From Mesorhizobium atlanticum (lineage in GTDB: Bacteria; Pseudomonadota; Alphaproteobacteria; Rhizobiales; Rhizobiaceae), in assembly GCF_003289965.1 (NCBI RefSeq), contig NZ_QMBQ01000005.1, positions 62,001-126,000 of the forward strand: a DNA stretch of 64,000 nt, written 5' to 3'. Positions 10,156 to 20,489 of the stretch are shown here, in pieces. Each line of letters starts with the position of its first letter. The first letter of the stretch is position 1. A program made the translations under genes and the position numbers. The notes under the pieces are model-generated. The model saw only the letters and a program-made list of their open reading frames with translations. It had not been told where the DNA came from and did no database searches.

Positions 10156-11772
10156 ATGGCCGTGCCCACAAAAAACATTCCGGCGCCGGATCTCGTTCCG
10201 GTGCGCCGCGCGCTGCTTTCCGCCTTCGACAAGACCGGCCTGGTCGATTTTGCCAAAGCGCTCGCCGCTTCCGGCGTCGAGCTGGTTTCGACGGGCGGCA
10301 CGGCAAAGACCATTGCCGAGGCCGGCCTCGCGGTGCGCGACGTTTCCGAGCTCACCGGCTTTCCCGAGATCATGGACGGCCGGGTGAAGACCTTGCATCC
10401 ATCCGTGCACGGCGCGCTGCTCGGCATCCGTGACGATGCCGAGCATGCCAAAGCCATGCGCGACCACCACATCGAACCGATCGACCTGGTCGTCTCGAAC
10501 CTCTATCCGTTCGAGGAGGTGCGCCGCTCCGGCGCCGGCTATGCCTCGATCGTCGAGAACATCGACATCGGCGGCCCGGCGATGATCCGCGCCTCGGCCA
10601 AGAATCACGCCTATGTCGCCATCGTCACCGACCCGGCCGACTATGCTTCCGTGGTCAACGCATTGGAGATGAATCTCGGCTCGCTGTCGCTCGAATTCCG
10701 TAAGATGCTGGCGGCCAAGGCCTTTGCCCGCACCGCAACTTACGACGCGGCGATTTCCGGATGGTTCGCCGAGGAACTCCAGATCGAGCACCCGACATGG
10801 CGCGCTTTCGGCGGCCGGCTCGATCAGGTGATGCGCTATGGCGAGAACCCGCATCAGAATGCGGGCTTCTATCTCTCGGGCGACAAGCGGCCGGGTGTCG
10901 CCACGGCCATGCAACTGCAGGGCAAGCAGCTCTCCTACAACAACATCAACGACACCGATGCCGCCTTCGAGCTGGTCGGCGAGTTCGATCCGGCCCGCTC
11001 GGCGGCAATCGCCATCATCAAGCACGCCAACCCTTGCGGTGTCGCCGAAGGCTCGTCGCTGAAGGCAGCCTACGCCAAGGCGCTGGCCTGCGACCCGGTC
11101 TCGGCCTTCGGCGGCATCGTCGCCATGAACCGCATCCTCGACGCCGAGGCGGCGGAGGAGATCGTGAAAACCTTCACCGAGGTGATCATCGCGCCGGACG
11201 CCACTGACGAAGCCGCCGCGATCGTCGCGGCGAAGAAGAATTTGCGCCTGCTGGTCACCGGGGGCCTGCCCGACCCGCGCGCCGCCGGCACGACGGTGAA
11301 GTCGGTCGCCGGCGGGCTTTTGGTGCAAAGCCGCGACAATGCCGTCGTGGATGACCTCGAGCTGAAAGTGGTGACCAAGCGCGCGCCGACGCCGGCGGAA
11401 CTGGCCGACCTCAAATTCGCCTTCCGCGTCGCCAAGCACGTGAAGTCCAACGCCATCGTCTATGTGAAGAACGGCGCGACGGTCGGCATCGGCGCCGGCC
11501 AGATGAGCCGCGTCGATTCCTCGCGCATCGCCGCCCGCAAGGCGCTAGACGCGGCGGAAGCGGCGGGCCTCGCCGAACCGCTGACCAAGGGTTCGGTGGT
11601 TGCCTCAGACGCCTTCTTCCCCTTCGCCGACGGACTATTGTCGGCGATCGAAGCCGGCGCCACGGCCGTCATCCAGCCCGGCGGCTCGATGCGCGACGAC
11701 GACGTCATCGCCGCCGCCGACGAGCACGGCATCGCCATGGTGTTCACCGGCGTGAGGCATTTCAGGCATTGA
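10156..11772 (+). CDS. purH: Bifunctional AICAR formyltransferase / IMP cyclohydrolase
   Basis: A 538-residue enzyme for the last two steps of IMP synthesis. The start chosen is MAVPTKNIP, which has GAAAGG upstream. A longer frame from 10087 would add 23 unconserved residues. The N-terminal MGS-like cyclohydrolase domain (about 1-150) shows STGGTAKT and [15 protein letters not shown]. The C-terminal transformylase shows [16 protein letters not shown] and FGGIVAMN. Length equals other rhizobial PurH. A 7-bp inverted repeat (10075-10081 with 10093-10099) lies upstream. Confidence 0.97.
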   Translation: MAVPTKNIPAPDLVPVRRALLSAFDKTGLVDFAKALAASGVELVSTGGTAKTIAEAGLAVRDVSELTGFPEIMDGRVKTLHPSVHGALLGIRDDAEHAKAMRDHHIEPIDLVVSNLYPFEEVRRSGAGYASIVENIDIGGPAMIRASAKNHAYVAIVTDPADYASVVNALEMNLGSLSLEFRKMLAAKAFARTATYDAAISGWFAEELQIEHPTWRAFGGRLDQVMRYGENPHQNAGFYLSGDKRPGVATAMQLQGKQLSYNNINDTDAAFELVGEFDPARSAAIAIIKHANPCGVAEGSSLKAAYAKALACDPVSAFGGIVAMNRILDAEAAEEIVKTFTEVIIAPDATDEAAAIVAAKKNLRLLVTGGLPDPRAAGTTVKSVAGGLLVQSRDNAVVDDLELKVVTKRAPTPAELADLKFAFRVAKHVKSNAIVYVKNGATVGIGAGQMSRVDSSRIAARKALDAAEAAGLAEPLTKGSVVASDAFFPFADGLLSAIEAGATAVIQPGGSMRDDDVIAAADEHGIAMVFTGVRHFRH

Positions 11773-11783
11773 GCACTGTTTCC

Positions 11784-11975
11784 TTCTCCCCCTGTGGGAG
11801 AAGGTGGATCGGCGCGCAGCGCCGAGACGGATGAGGGGTGCTCCAGCGGGGCGATACGTCCGGAAACTGAATGATTCCAGGCGCTTACTTCTTCGGCGCA
11901 GCGATCCTTCCAACACCCCTCATCCGACCGAGCTTCGCTCGGCCACCTTCTCCCACAAGGGGAGAAGGAGAAGAC
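11784..11975. repeat. Family B repeats as an inverted pair
   Basis: Two copies of a 55-60 base palindromic unit face each other. The left copy runs from CTTCTCCCCCTGTGGGAGAA to GACGGATGAGGGGTG. The right copy runs from CACCCCTCATCCGACCGAG to CTTCTCCCACAAGGGGAGAA. Short inner hairpins (GCGCAGCGC, GAGCTTCGCTC) vary. They fill the gap between purH and the convergent transporter gene and could act as a two-way terminator. Confidence 0.8.
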
Positions 11976-11976
11976 G

Positions 11977-13356
11977 CTACCCCTTCGGCTTGTCCGCCGG
12001 GTAGGGCGTCCCCGCCAGGATCGCCATACCCAGCCCGAGGAACAGGATGATCGCCGCCATGCCGAGCCGCGGCGAATCGCTCATCGTGGTGATGGTCGCC
12101 ACCATGAACGGCGCCAGGAAGCTGGTCGCCCGCCCCGCCAGCGCATAGATGCCGAAATAGCGCCCCGACTCCGCGGCGGTGACGCTGCGCGCCATGTAGG
12201 AGCGCGACGAGGCCTGCACCGGTCCGAAGGCAAGCCCTATCAGCAGGCCGTAGAGGATATAGGCCTTCTCGGCCGCGGTGCCGAACAGTCCGCCGGAATC
12301 GGTTGTCGGCAGCGCTATCAGGCCGAGCAAAGTGAAGCCGGGCCCGGTCGAGACGACGCCGATCGTGGCGACCGAGAGCATCACCAGCGAGATCATCACC
12401 ACCGCCTTGGAGCCAAGCGCGGTATCGAGCCGGGCTGCGATCCAGCAGCCGAAGATGGCGACGATGTTGAGGATGATGCCGAACAGGCCGATCTCGGTGA
12501 TCGACCATTGGAACATGCCGGCCGCGAAGGTGCCGCCGAGCGCCAGCAGCGCATTGACGCCGTCCTGATAGATCATGCGGGCCAAAAGGAAGCGCAGGAT
12601 GCCGCTGCGCTGGCGCACCTCGGCAAGCGTCGACTTCAGCTCGGACAGGCCCTCGCGCACCGCCGGTCCGATCGGGATTCCCTTGCTGGCGTCGGGCGTG
12701 AAGAAGAACATCGGCAGGATGAACAGGAAATACCAGCCGGCCGACATTGGCCCGGTGAAGCGCGCATCCTCGCCGAGCTTCGGGTCGAGCCCGAACAATG
12801 GGTCAAGGCCGATGAGCGTCTTGCCGGTTTCCAGATTGCCGGCCAGGAACAGCACGACGAAGATCAGCGCCACCATGCCGCCGAGATAGCCAAGTCCCCA
12901 GGCGACATTGGAAATGCGGCCGATCTCTTCCTTCGGCACCAGCCGCGGCATCATCGAATCGTTGAACACGGTGGAAAATTCGGCCGCAACCGAGGCCAAC
13001 GAGAACAGCAGCACGACCAGGAAGAGGTTCGAGCCGGGTGCGGCGAACCACAGCAAGGTGAGGCTGACGATCTTTATCGTGGCGAAGAAAGCAATCCACG
13101 GCTTGCGCGGCCCGGTCTGGTCGGCGATCGAGCCGAGCACCGGCGACAGTACCGCGATGACCAGGCCCGCCGCGGCAATGCCGTAGCCCCAGGCAGCCTG
13201 CCCGGCGGTCGGGTCGCTCGCCATGCGCGAGACGAAATAGGGGCCGAAGATGAAGGTGGTGACGACGGTGAAGAAAGGCTGCGCCGCCCAGTCGAAGAAC
13301 ATCCAGCCCCAGATGCCGCGCCCCGATGCCCGCTGCACTGTCTCTACTGCCGCCAT
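11977..13356 (-). CDS. MFS transporter of the UMF1 / Atg22-like family
   Basis: A 459-residue membrane protein with about twelve hydrophobic segments across its length. The conserved start [19 protein letters not shown] is characteristic of the UMF1 (Atg22-like) branch of the major facilitator superfamily, whose yeast member exports amino acids from the vacuole. The start chosen, MAAVETVQ, has an AGGGGAG ribosome binding site. A frame 12 codons longer exists upstream. The substrate is unknown. It is a single gene flanked on both sides by family B repeats. Confidence 0.88.
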   Translation of the reverse strand: MAAVETVQRASGRGIWGWMFFDWAAQPFFTVVTTFIFGPYFVSRMASDPTAGQAAWGYGIAAAGLVIAVLSPVLGSIADQTGPRKPWIAFFATIKIVSLTLLWFAAPGSNLFLVVLLFSLASVAAEFSTVFNDSMMPRLVPKEEIGRISNVAWGLGYLGGMVALIFVVLFLAGNLETGKTLIGLDPLFGLDPKLGEDARFTGPMSAGWYFLFILPMFFFTPDASKGIPIGPAVREGLSELKSTLAEVRQRSGILRFLLARMIYQDGVNALLALGGTFAAGMFQWSITEIGLFGIILNIVAIFGCWIAARLDTALGSKAVVMISLVMLSVATIGVVSTGPGFTLLGLIALPTTDSGGLFGTAAEKAYILYGLLIGLAFGPVQASSRSYMARSVTAAESGRYFGIYALAGRATSFLAPFMVATITTMSDSPRLGMAAIILFLGLGMAILAGTPYPADKPKG

Positions 13357-13447
13357 GCTTTCTCCCCTGGCATCGCTCGCGTCGGGCGCCATGTCTGCAT
13401 GTTTTCAGGCAGCGATGCAAATGAACAAGCGCGGGCCGGCGCGCTGG

Positions 13448-13616
13448 GTTCCTCGCCCCACGGGGTGGGGAGAGGTGGCTCGGCGAAGCCGAGACGGAGA
13501 GGGGAATGCGGCGACCTCCGCGGTTGATCATTCAAGGAAGGCCTCCACCCTACGAAGCCCCCCTCTTCGGCCGCTTCGCGGCCGCCTCTCCCCCGCCTTT
13601 GGCGGGGGCGAGGAAC
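13448..13616. repeat. Family B repeats, inverted pair
   Basis: The left copy (about 13448-13505) reads GGTTCCTCGCCCCACGGGG through GACGGAGAGGGG. The right copy (about 13556-13616) reads CCCCCCTCTTCGGCCGC through GGGGGCGAGGAACC. They occupy the space between the transporter promoter and the 3' end of the glutamate dehydrogenase gene. Confidence 0.78.
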
Positions 13617-13625
13617 CAGCCTTGT

Positions 13626-16600
13626 TTACATCCCTGTCAGGTCGGTCATCAGCCCGGATGCCACCGAAAGCCGCGACACGGTGATGTCGCCGCCTTCGGT
13701 CAGCGCCTGAAGCCGCTCGCGGATGCGGGCGACGCGCTCGCCGCCGGCCTCCAGCCACGCCGCGACCGGATCCGCCGCCATGCCGTGCGCGGTCAGAGCC
13801 GCTACCGCGATGCCTCGCCGCGCGACACCGATCGTGTCGGTCGCGCGCGACAGCGCCAGCTGGTCGTAGTAGTCGGGCGGCATGATCGAGCGCGCAGCTT
13901 CCTCGACGCGCGGGATGCGGAAGGCGTCGCTGACGGCGAAGAAGGCCTTGGCGGCGCTGACGATGTCGGCATTGGCGGTGCGGGCGGTGAGCGCGACGTC
14001 GGGGATCAGCTCGGCCACCTCGGCCAGGGCGAGCTGCCCGGCGAGCTTCTCCGGCGCGCCACCCTTGAACAGGCCGTGCCGCCGCTCCTCGATTCGCTCG
14101 CGCGAGAAGGCCGGCAGCAGCGACACCAGCTTCGGTTCCAGCGCCTTGCGGGCCTCCTGCAGCTCGACGATGCGCTGGCCGAGCGGCGCGGAGCCGGCTT
14201 CGTTCTTCAGGTACCAGCCGCTGGTCACAAAGATGAGCCGGCTGACGGACTGGTAGAGATCGAGCTGGGTCTGCCCATCGATCTGGTTGTCGAGCGCGTC
14301 GATCTCGCGATAGAGCGCGGGCAACGCAAAGCCGTCGCGGACCACGGCGAAGGTGCGCACGACATCGGCCGCCGGCCGCCCGGTGGCTTCCTGCAGCCGG
14401 TTGACGAAAGATGGCCCACCGCGATTGACGAGATCGTTGGCGACGACGCGCGCGATGATCTCGCGCCGCAGCCTGTGGTCACGGATCTCGCCGGCGAATT
14501 TCTTGGCCATGCGCTCCGGGAAATAGCCCATCAGGTCGCGCTCGAAATGCGGATCGTCCGGCACGTCGCTGGCGACGATGTCGGAGAACAGCACGATCTT
14601 GGCATAGGCGAGCAGCACGCCGAGCTCGGCCCGGGTCAGCGGCTCGCCGCGCGCCTCGCGCTCGGCAAGCGCCGCCGGCGAAGGCAGCGTCTCGACGGCG
14701 CGGTCGAGCAGGCCGCGCGCCTCCAGCGCCGTCATGAAGCGGGCCTGGTGCGCGATGTCGGCCAGGCCCCGCTTGCGCGCCAGCGACAGCGCCAGCGTCT
14801 GCTGGTAGTTGTTGGAAAGCACCAGCGCGCTCACCTCGTCGGTCATCTCGGCCAGCAGCTTGTTGCGCGCCGGCCGCGTCAGCGAGCCTTTGCGCATCGC
14901 CGAGGCCAGCGCGATCTTGATGTTGACCTCGACGTCGGAGCAGTTGACGCCGCCCGAATTGTCGATGGCGTCGGAGTTGCAGCGGCCGCCATTCAGGCCG
15001 AACTCGATGCGCGCCCGCTGTGTGACGCCGAGATTGGCGCCCTCGCCGATGACCTTGGCCCGCACATCGAGCGCGGTGACGCGGATGGCGTCGTTGGCGC
15101 GGTCGCCGACATCCTGGTTGCTTTCACCGGAAGCCCTGACATAGGTGCCGATGCCCCCGAACCACAGGAGGTCGACAGGAGCCTTCAGGATGGCGCTCAT
15201 GATCTCGACGGGCGTCGCCGTGGTCTTGGCGAGGCCGATCGCGGCGGCGGCCGCCGCCGGCAGCGTGATCGATTTCTGGTTGCGCGAGACGATGACGCCG
15301 CCTTCCGACAGCTTCGACTTGTCATAGTCCTGCCACGACGAGCGCGGCAGCGCGAACATGCGCTGGCGCTCGGCCATCGAGGCCGCCATGTCCGGATCGG
15401 GATCGATGAAGATGTCGCGGTGATCGAAGGCGGCGATCAGCCTGGTCTGCGGCGACAACAGCATGCCGTTGCCGAACACGTCGCCCGACATGTCGCCGAC
15501 GCCGACGACAGTGAAGGGCGAGGTCTGGATGTCGCGGTTGATCTCGCGGAAATGCCGCTTCACCGCTTCCCAGGCGCCCTTGGCCGTTATGCCCATCTTC
15601 TTGTGGTCGTAACCGGCCGATCCGCCGCTGGCGAAGGCATCATCCAGCCAGAAGTGATGCTTCTCGGAAATGGCGTTGGCCGTGTCGGAGAAGGTCGCCG
15701 TGCCCTTGTCGGCGGCGACCACGAAATAGGGATCGTCAGGATCGCGCCGCACCACGCCGGCGGGCGGGATGACACCGTCGACGCCGATATTGTCGGTGAT
15801 CGACAACAGGCTGGAGACGAAGTTCTTGTAGGCCGAAGTGCCGGCCTCGAAGATGGCGTCGCGGCCGCCGCCGGCCGGCAGGCGCTTCGGGAAGAAGCCA
15901 CCCTTGGCGCCGACAGGCACGATGACCGCGTTCTTGACCTGCTGCGCCTTCACCAGCCCCAGCACCTCGGTGCGGTAGTCCTGGGCGCGGTCCGACCAGC
16001 GCAGGCCGCCGCGCGCCACAGGGCCGAAGCGCAGATGCACGCCCTCGACCTCCGAGCCGTAGACGAAGATCTCGCGCCATGGCCGCGGCGCCGGCAGTCC
16101 CTCGACCGCCTGCGAGTCGAGCTTGATCGCCAGCGACTGCCCCTTCGCCTTCGTATCGGCTACGAAATGATTGGTCCGCAGCGAGGCCTCGATGAGGTTG
16201 AGATAGCGGCGGATGATGGTGTCGTCATCGATATTGGGCACCTCTTCCAGCGCGTCCTTGATCTTGGCCTTGAGGTGCTTGGCCGCGACCGCGCCGTCGC
16301 CTTCCGCCGTCGGCCCGAGCCGGGCGACGAACAGTTGATGCAGGCCGCGCGCGATCTCCGGATAGCGGTTGAGCGCCGCGGCGATGAAATCCTGGCTCTG
16401 CGGGATGCCGGCCTGCTGCAGATATCGGCCATAGGCGCGCAGGATGGTGATCTCGCCCGACCACAGGCCGGCGGTCTGCGCCAGACCGTTATAGCCGTCA
16501 TTGTCGACATCGCCGCGCCAGACGGAGAGGAAGGCGTCCTCGAACAGCGCGCCGCCATCGGTAAGATCTATTCGCGCGCCGTAGCTGTTCTCCAGCTCCA

Positions 16601-18404
16601 TGTCGTGGATGAACACCCGGCCGGCCGGGTCGCCGCCGACCTCGAAGGTGCGCTCGCTGATGACGCGGAAGCCGATATTCTCCAGCACCGGCACGCGCCG
16701 CGACAGCGCCACCGGGCTGCCATGGTGGTAGATCTTCAGCGCCGCCTGGTTCGGTTTCTGCTCGGCATGGCGGTAATAGTCGATGGCGATCGGATTGTCG
16801 GCGCTGATCTTGGCGATGCGCCCGGCATCGGCAAGCGCCACGGCGGCCGAGAAGGTGTCGCGATAGCTTTCGGGGAACCGCGCCGCGATCGCCTTCAGCG
16901 CCGGATCGCTGCCGGCCGCTTCCGCGGCTTCGGAGAGCGCGTCTTCCCAGGTGCGCACGATGTCGCGGATCGCGGCCTCGATCGTCGACTGCTCGACCTT
17001 CGGCGTCTTGCCGCCGGAACGGCCGATGATGAAGTGAACGCGCGCCAGCCCGCCTTCCGGGAAGGCCGGGTAATAGGCCGACAGCCGGCCCTCATACACG
17101 GTCTTGAGATAGGCGCCGATCTTCTCGCGCACGACGCTGTCATAGCGGTCGCGCGGCACGAAGACGAGGATCGAAACGAAACGATCGAACTGGTCGACGC
17201 GCACCAGCGCCCTGATCCGCGGCCGCTCGACCAGGCCGAGGATGGCATTGGCATGCTTTCTGAGGACCGGCACCGGAACCTGGAAGAACTCATCGCGCGG
17301 ATAGCTCTCCAGCACGTTGATCAGCGCCTTGCCGGAATGGTCGTTCGGATTGAAACCGGACTTGGCAATGATCGTTTCGGCCTTTGAGCGCAGATAGGGG
17401 ATCTTCATCACCGAGCGCGTGTAGGCGGTCGAGGTGAAAAGGCCGACGATGCGCAGTTCGCCCGCGAGCGTGCCCTTTGGCGTGTAGGTCTTGACGCCGA
17501 CATAGTCGAGATAGATGCGGCGGTGCACCAGGGACTTGGCGTTCGCCTTGGTGACGATCAACGGCTCCGGTCCATGCAGGAAGGCGCGGATTTCCGGCGT
17601 CGTGGTCACCGCCTCGGTGCCGCGCCGCAACACCAGCACATCGGGATCCGACAGGATGCCGAGGCCCGGCTTGTCGGCGCGCTCCAGCGTGCCGCTCTCC
17701 TCGCCGCCGACATATTTGAACTCGCGCATGCCGAGGAAGGTGAAATTGTCGTCGCGCAGCCATTCGAGGAAGGCGATCGCCTCGGCGACGCTCTTCTTGT
17801 CGAGCGGCACAGCGGAATAGCGGAACTCGGAAATCGCCTGGTCGAGGCGGGCGAGCATCCGCTTCCAGTCGACGACCGCGGCCCGGACTTGGGAGAGCAT
17901 CTTGCGCAGCCGCTCGGTAAGGCCCTTTGCCTCCTCGGCGGTCAGCCTTGGAATGTGGACGTGGACGACGCTCAGCCTGTCGTGCTCGTCATCCTCCTTG
18001 CCGCCATCGCCAAGCACCTCGACCACACCGTTCTTGCCGTGGCGTACGGTAACGATCGGATGGGTAACCAGCGTCGGCTCGCCGCTTGTCTCGGCGATCT
18101 CACCGAGGATGGAATCGAACAGGAACGGCATGTTGTCGTTGACGACGGTGATGACCGTGACCGGCCGGCCGCCGCAGGCAACGCCTGAATCGGCCTCGAC
18201 GGCGACGACGCTTTCGCCCTTCCTGTGCCTGGTCACCGCCTGGGCGGCGAGCTCGCCTGCGCGTTCGAGGTCGGCCGCGTCATAGGCCGCGATATCCTCG
18301 GCGGGCGCCCGCGCAAGCAGATAGTCGGCAACCCTCGTGGGCTTCTCCTCCGCTTTCGCGGCGACCGCCGCTTTCTTCCTCGGCTTGGATTTCACGCTGG
18401 CCAT
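13626..18404 (-). CDS. gdhZ: NAD-specific glutamate dehydrogenase, 180-kDa class
   Basis: A 1592-residue protein of the large NAD-dependent glutamate dehydrogenase class, which deaminates glutamate to 2-oxoglutarate and ammonium. Long N-terminal regulatory (ACT-like) segments precede the catalytic core. There VHLRFGPVARGGLRWSDR (about 785-805) and IVPVGAKGGFFPK (about 835) are the family signatures. A Rossmann NAD-binding region follows with GANLGVTQRARIEF (about 1130). The start has GGAGGAATAAG upstream. The gene is monocistronic and diverges from the AhpD-like gene. Very long ORFs on the opposite strand are coding shadows. Confidence 0.96.
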   Translation of the reverse strand: MASVKSKPRKKAAVAAKAEEKPTRVADYLLARAPAEDIAAYDAADLERAGELAAQAVTRHRKGESVVAVEADSGVACGGRPVTVITVVNDNMPFLFDSILGEIAETSGEPTLVTHPIVTVRHGKNGVVEVLGDGGKEDDEHDRLSVVHVHIPRLTAEEAKGLTERLRKMLSQVRAAVVDWKRMLARLDQAISEFRYSAVPLDKKSVAEAIAFLEWLRDDNFTFLGMREFKYVGGEESGTLERADKPGLGILSDPDVLVLRRGTEAVTTTPEIRAFLHGPEPLIVTKANAKSLVHRRIYLDYVGVKTYTPKGTLAGELRIVGLFTSTAYTRSVMKIPYLRSKAETIIAKSGFNPNDHSGKALINVLESYPRDEFFQVPVPVLRKHANAILGLVERPRIRALVRVDQFDRFVSILVFVPRDRYDSVVREKIGAYLKTVYEGRLSAYYPAFPEGGLARVHFIIGRSGGKTPKVEQSTIEAAIRDIVRTWEDALSEAAEAAGSDPALKAIAARFPESYRDTFSAAVALADAGRIAKISADNPIAIDYYRHAEQKPNQAALKIYHHGSPVALSRRVPVLENIGFRVISERTFEVGGDPAGRVFIHDMELENSYGARIDLTDGGALFEDAFLSVWRGDVDNDGYNGLAQTAGLWSGEITILRAYGRYLQQAGIPQSQDFIAAALNRYPEIARGLHQLFVARLGPTAEGDGAVAAKHLKAKIKDALEEVPNIDDDTIIRRYLNLIEASLRTNHFVADTKAKGQSLAIKLDSQAVEGLPAPRPWREIFVYGSEVEGVHLRFGPVARGGLRWSDRAQDYRTEVLGLVKAQQVKNAVIVPVGAKGGFFPKRLPAGGGRDAIFEAGTSAYKNFVSSLLSITDNIGVDGVIPPAGVVRRDPDDPYFVVAADKGTATFSDTANAISEKHHFWLDDAFASGGSAGYDHKKMGITAKGAWEAVKRHFREINRDIQTSPFTVVGVGDMSGDVFGNGMLLSPQTRLIAAFDHRDIFIDPDPDMAASMAERQRMFALPRSSWQDYDKSKLSEGGVIVSRNQKSITLPAAAAAAIGLAKTTATPVEIMSAILKAPVDLLWFGGIGTYVRASGESNQDVGDRANDAIRVTALDVRAKVIGEGANLGVTQRARIEFGLNGGRCNSDAIDNSGGVNCSDVEVNIKIALASAMRKGSLTRPARNKLLAEMTDEVSALVLSNNYQQTLALSLARKRGLADIAHQARFMTALEARGLLDRAVETLPSPAALAEREARGEPLTRAELGVLLAYAKIVLFSDIVASDVPDDPHFERDLMGYFPERMAKKFAGEIRDHRLRREIIARVVANDLVNRGGPSFVNRLQEATGRPAADVVRTFAVVRDGFALPALYREIDALDNQIDGQTQLDLYQSVSRLIFVTSGWYLKNEAGSAPLGQRIVELQEARKALEPKLVSLLPAFSRERIEERRHGLFKGGAPEKLAGQLALAEVAELIPDVALTARTANADIVSAAKAFFAVSDAFRIPRVEEAARSIMPPDYYDQLALSRATDTIGVARRGIAVAALTAHGMAADPVAAWLEAGGERVARIRERLQALTEGGDITVSRLSVASGLMTDLTGM

Positions 18405-18531
18405 GACGCTTATTCCTCCCGTCTTATGCTTTTGCGGCTATGGTAGCCAGATGAGCGCTGTTTGGCGACAAAGGTTTGACGACGCTTTAAAAAATTCGAA
18501 CCAACGCCATCGTGCTGCGAGGAGACACCAC

Positions 18532-19095
18532 ATGACCGGCAAAATAACCGCGCTTGACCTTGTCCAGGCGGAGCTCAGCGAGGCGACGAAAGCCTATTTC
18601 GCCAAGTGCGAAGAGAAGCTCGGCCTCGTGCCCAACGTGCTGCTGGCCTACGCCTTCGACGAGAAGAAGCTGCGCGCCTTCACCGACATGTACAACGATC
18701 TGATGCTGGGCGATTCGGGCCTTTCGAAGCTGGAGCGCGAGATGATCGCGGTCGCCGTCTCCTCGATCAACCATTGCTATTATTGCCTGACCGCGCATGG
18801 CGCGGCGGTGCGTCAGCTGTCGGGCGAGCCGGCGCTGGGCGAGATGATGGTGATGAATTTCCGCGCCGCCGAGCTGTCGGACCGCCAGCGCGCCATGCTC
18901 GAATTCGCGGTCAAGCTGACGGAAGAGCCAGCCCGGATCGTCGAAGCCGACCGCGCAGCCTTGCGGCAGGCCGGCTTTTCGGACCGCGATATCTGGGACA
19001 TCGCCTCGACCGCCGCCTTCTTCAACATGTCCAATCGCGTCGCCGCCGCCGTCGACATGCGGCCGAACCCTGAATACCACGTAATGGCGCGATAG
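18532..19095 (+). CDS. Carboxymuconolactone decarboxylase / AhpD-like peroxidase-related protein
   Basis: A 187-residue all-helical protein. The redox motif NHCYYCLTAHGAAV (about residue 82), with a CxxC pair and adjacent histidine, marks the AhpD branch. The close sequence class is annotated as peroxidase-related enzyme. These proteins reduce peroxides or serve as disulfide reductants for peroxiredoxins. The start chosen has GAGGAGACACC upstream. The longer frame from 18337 overlaps the glutamate dehydrogenase promoter region and is not supported. The gene is followed by a tandem hairpin repeat. Confidence 0.88.
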   Translation: MTGKITALDLVQAELSEATKAYFAKCEEKLGLVPNVLLAYAFDEKKLRAFTDMYNDLMLGDSGLSKLEREMIAVAVSSINHCYYCLTAHGAAVRQLSGEPALGEMMVMNFRAAELSDRQRAMLEFAVKLTEEPARIVEADRAALRQAGFSDRDIWDIASTAAFFNMSNRVAAAVDMRPNPEYHVMAR

Positions 19096-19162
19096 TGGCC
19101 GCCGGCATTATATTAGCAGTACCGAATTTTTCGTTGCCCATCCCGCCATTTGGGCCGATGAT

Positions 19163-19308
19163 CAGGATTGCGGCGTAGCCGCATATCCAGGATTGCAGCG
19201 CAACTGCATCTCCAAGATTGGGGCGTAGCCGCATATAGGATTGCAGCATCGCTGCATACCCAAGATTGCAGCATCGCTGCATATCGCAAGCGGCGTGGCC
19301 GCATGCCG
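19163..19308. repeat. Six tandem ~25-base units, each an imperfect palindrome
   Basis: The unit approximates CCAAGATTGCAGCATCGCTG followed by CATAT, repeated six times with drift. The core TGCAGCATCGCTGCA is a dyad, replaced in some units by TGCGGCGTAGCCGCA, so paired bases change together. It lies between the AhpD-like gene and the YciI gene, ending about 30 bases before the YciI start. Spacing and lack of unique spacers exclude CRISPR. Confidence 0.85.
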
Positions 19309-19337
19309 GTTCGACGCCGCCGACAAGGGAGAAGAAC

Positions 19338-19661
19338 ATGGCGAAATTTCTCTACGTCTATCACGGTTCCGGCAAGATGCCGACCGATGAAGCCGAACGG
19401 AAAGCGGCTATGGATGCCTGGACCGGCTGGTACGACAAGCTCGGCTCGGCCGTGGTCGATGGCGGCAATCCGGTCGGCATGTCGAAGACGGTGCTGCCGA
19501 GCGGCAAGATCGAGAACAATGGCGGCAGCAATCCGACAGCCGGTTACACCGTCGTCGAAGCCAGGGACATCGACGATGCGGTCGCCAAGGCCAAGGAGTG
19601 CCCGATCCTGATGGACCCGGCCTTCAGCGTCGAGATCGCGCCGATCATCGAAATGATGTGA
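19338..19661 (+). CDS. YciI-family protein
   Basis: A 107-residue protein starting MAKFLYVYHGSGKMP, with AAGGGAGAAG upstream of the ATG. It has the short ferredoxin-like fold of the YCII family, including the conserved GGYTVVEARDIDDAVAKAKE-type helix (about 70-90). Family members are small cytoplasmic enzymes or regulators, some annotated PhnB/DGPF-like. The catalytic role is unknown. The promoter region is made largely of the tandem hairpin repeat at 19163-19308, so regulation may involve it. Confidence 0.82.
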   Translation: MAKFLYVYHGSGKMPTDEAERKAAMDAWTGWYDKLGSAVVDGGNPVGMSKTVLPSGKIENNGGSNPTAGYTVVEARDIDDAVAKAKECPILMDPAFSVEIAPIIEMM

Positions 19662-19683
19662 GGCCGGCCGCTTAAGGATTTCG

Positions 19684-19770
19684 CCGTTTCAGGGAGACGG
19701 CGAACCGCTCTATCTCTTTGTTTTGGAGCAATTCCGGGCGGAAAACCGCTCACACTTTTCCTGGGATTGC
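19684..19770. repeat. Family C intergenic repeat
   Basis: It contains GGCGAACCGCTCTATCTCTT, then GAGCAATTCCGGGCGGAAAA, then CCGCTCACACTTTTCCTGG. The same blocks occur in reverse orientation at 37091-37197, and partially at 63296-63352 and 43425-43445. Confidence 0.75.
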
Positions 19771-19771
19771 T

Positions 19772-20383
19772 CTATCGCGCCGCGATTGCCGCCGCGGCGC
19801 CCGCCATCGTCGTGGCGCTGACGCGGTTGGCGATCTTCATGGCGCGTTTGCTCTTCAGGAGCCGGCGCGCCTGGGAAGCGGCCAGCACCCAGGCAAGGTC
19901 GATGACCACCAGCACGATCGCCATGGTCAGAGTCAACTCGACCCAGCCGACAACGCTGACCGAGGCAAGATCGATGATGGTCGGCAGCAGCGCCAGATAG
20001 AACATCATGATCTTCGGATTGCCTAATGTCACCGCCATGCCGGCAAAGAACAATTTCAGGGCTGAGTCCTCGCGCGGCATCTCGCCTTCCTTGGCCTCGA
20101 CCGGCGCCGTCCACATCTTGAACGCCAGATAGGCTAGGTAGGCGACGCCAATCCACTTCACGACGACGAAGGCGTAGTGGAACGTCTGCGCCACGACGGC
20201 CAGCCCGAACACCGCCAGCGACAGCCAGATCGCCTCGCCGATCCACATCGCCAGCAGGAACGGGAAGACGTCGCGGAACCCCTTCGAGATAACACGCGCC
20301 ACGAGTGCTGCGATCGACGGCCCGGGCGAGCCGGCGGCGACGAACAGAGCGGCGGCGAAGATCAGCAGCGAGGCGAGATGCAT
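19772..20383 (-). CDS. LysE-family translocator
   Basis: A 203-residue inner-membrane protein with about six hydrophobic helices. The N-terminal motif GSPGPSIAALVA (about residues 17-29) is the LysE/RhtB family signature (usually PGP near the first helix), and GVAYLAYLAFKMW (about 78-90) is also typical. Members export amino acids or small amino-acid-like metabolites using the proton gradient. The substrate cannot be deduced. The gene is single and convergent with the YciI gene, separated by a family C repeat. Confidence 0.9.
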   Translation of the reverse strand: MHLASLLIFAAALFVAAGSPGPSIAALVARVISKGFRDVFPFLLAMWIGEAIWLSLAVFGLAVVAQTFHYAFVVVKWIGVAYLAYLAFKMWTAPVEAKEGEMPREDSALKLFFAGMAVTLGNPKIMMFYLALLPTIIDLASVSVVGWVELTLTMAIVLVVIDLAWVLAASQARRLLKSKRAMKIANRVSATTMAGAAAAIAAR

Positions 20384-20489
20384 GGGCGTTTCCTATGGGA
20401 TAGGGACAAATGGTACCCGATCAGGACGAATTTGACACGCCCGGCAAGGGGTTCGCGTTGAGGATGGAGACAATAGCTGCCAGCGCCGG

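Noticed and set aside
13506..17387. 1293-codon ORF opposite the glutamate dehydrogenase gene
   Set aside because: It is an antisense shadow of a high-GC gene, rich in Arg, Asp and Gly without domains. The minus-strand product is a clear family member.
19163..19308. CRISPR array
   Set aside because: Repeats are directly adjacent with no unique spacers, vary in sequence, and no cas gene is present.
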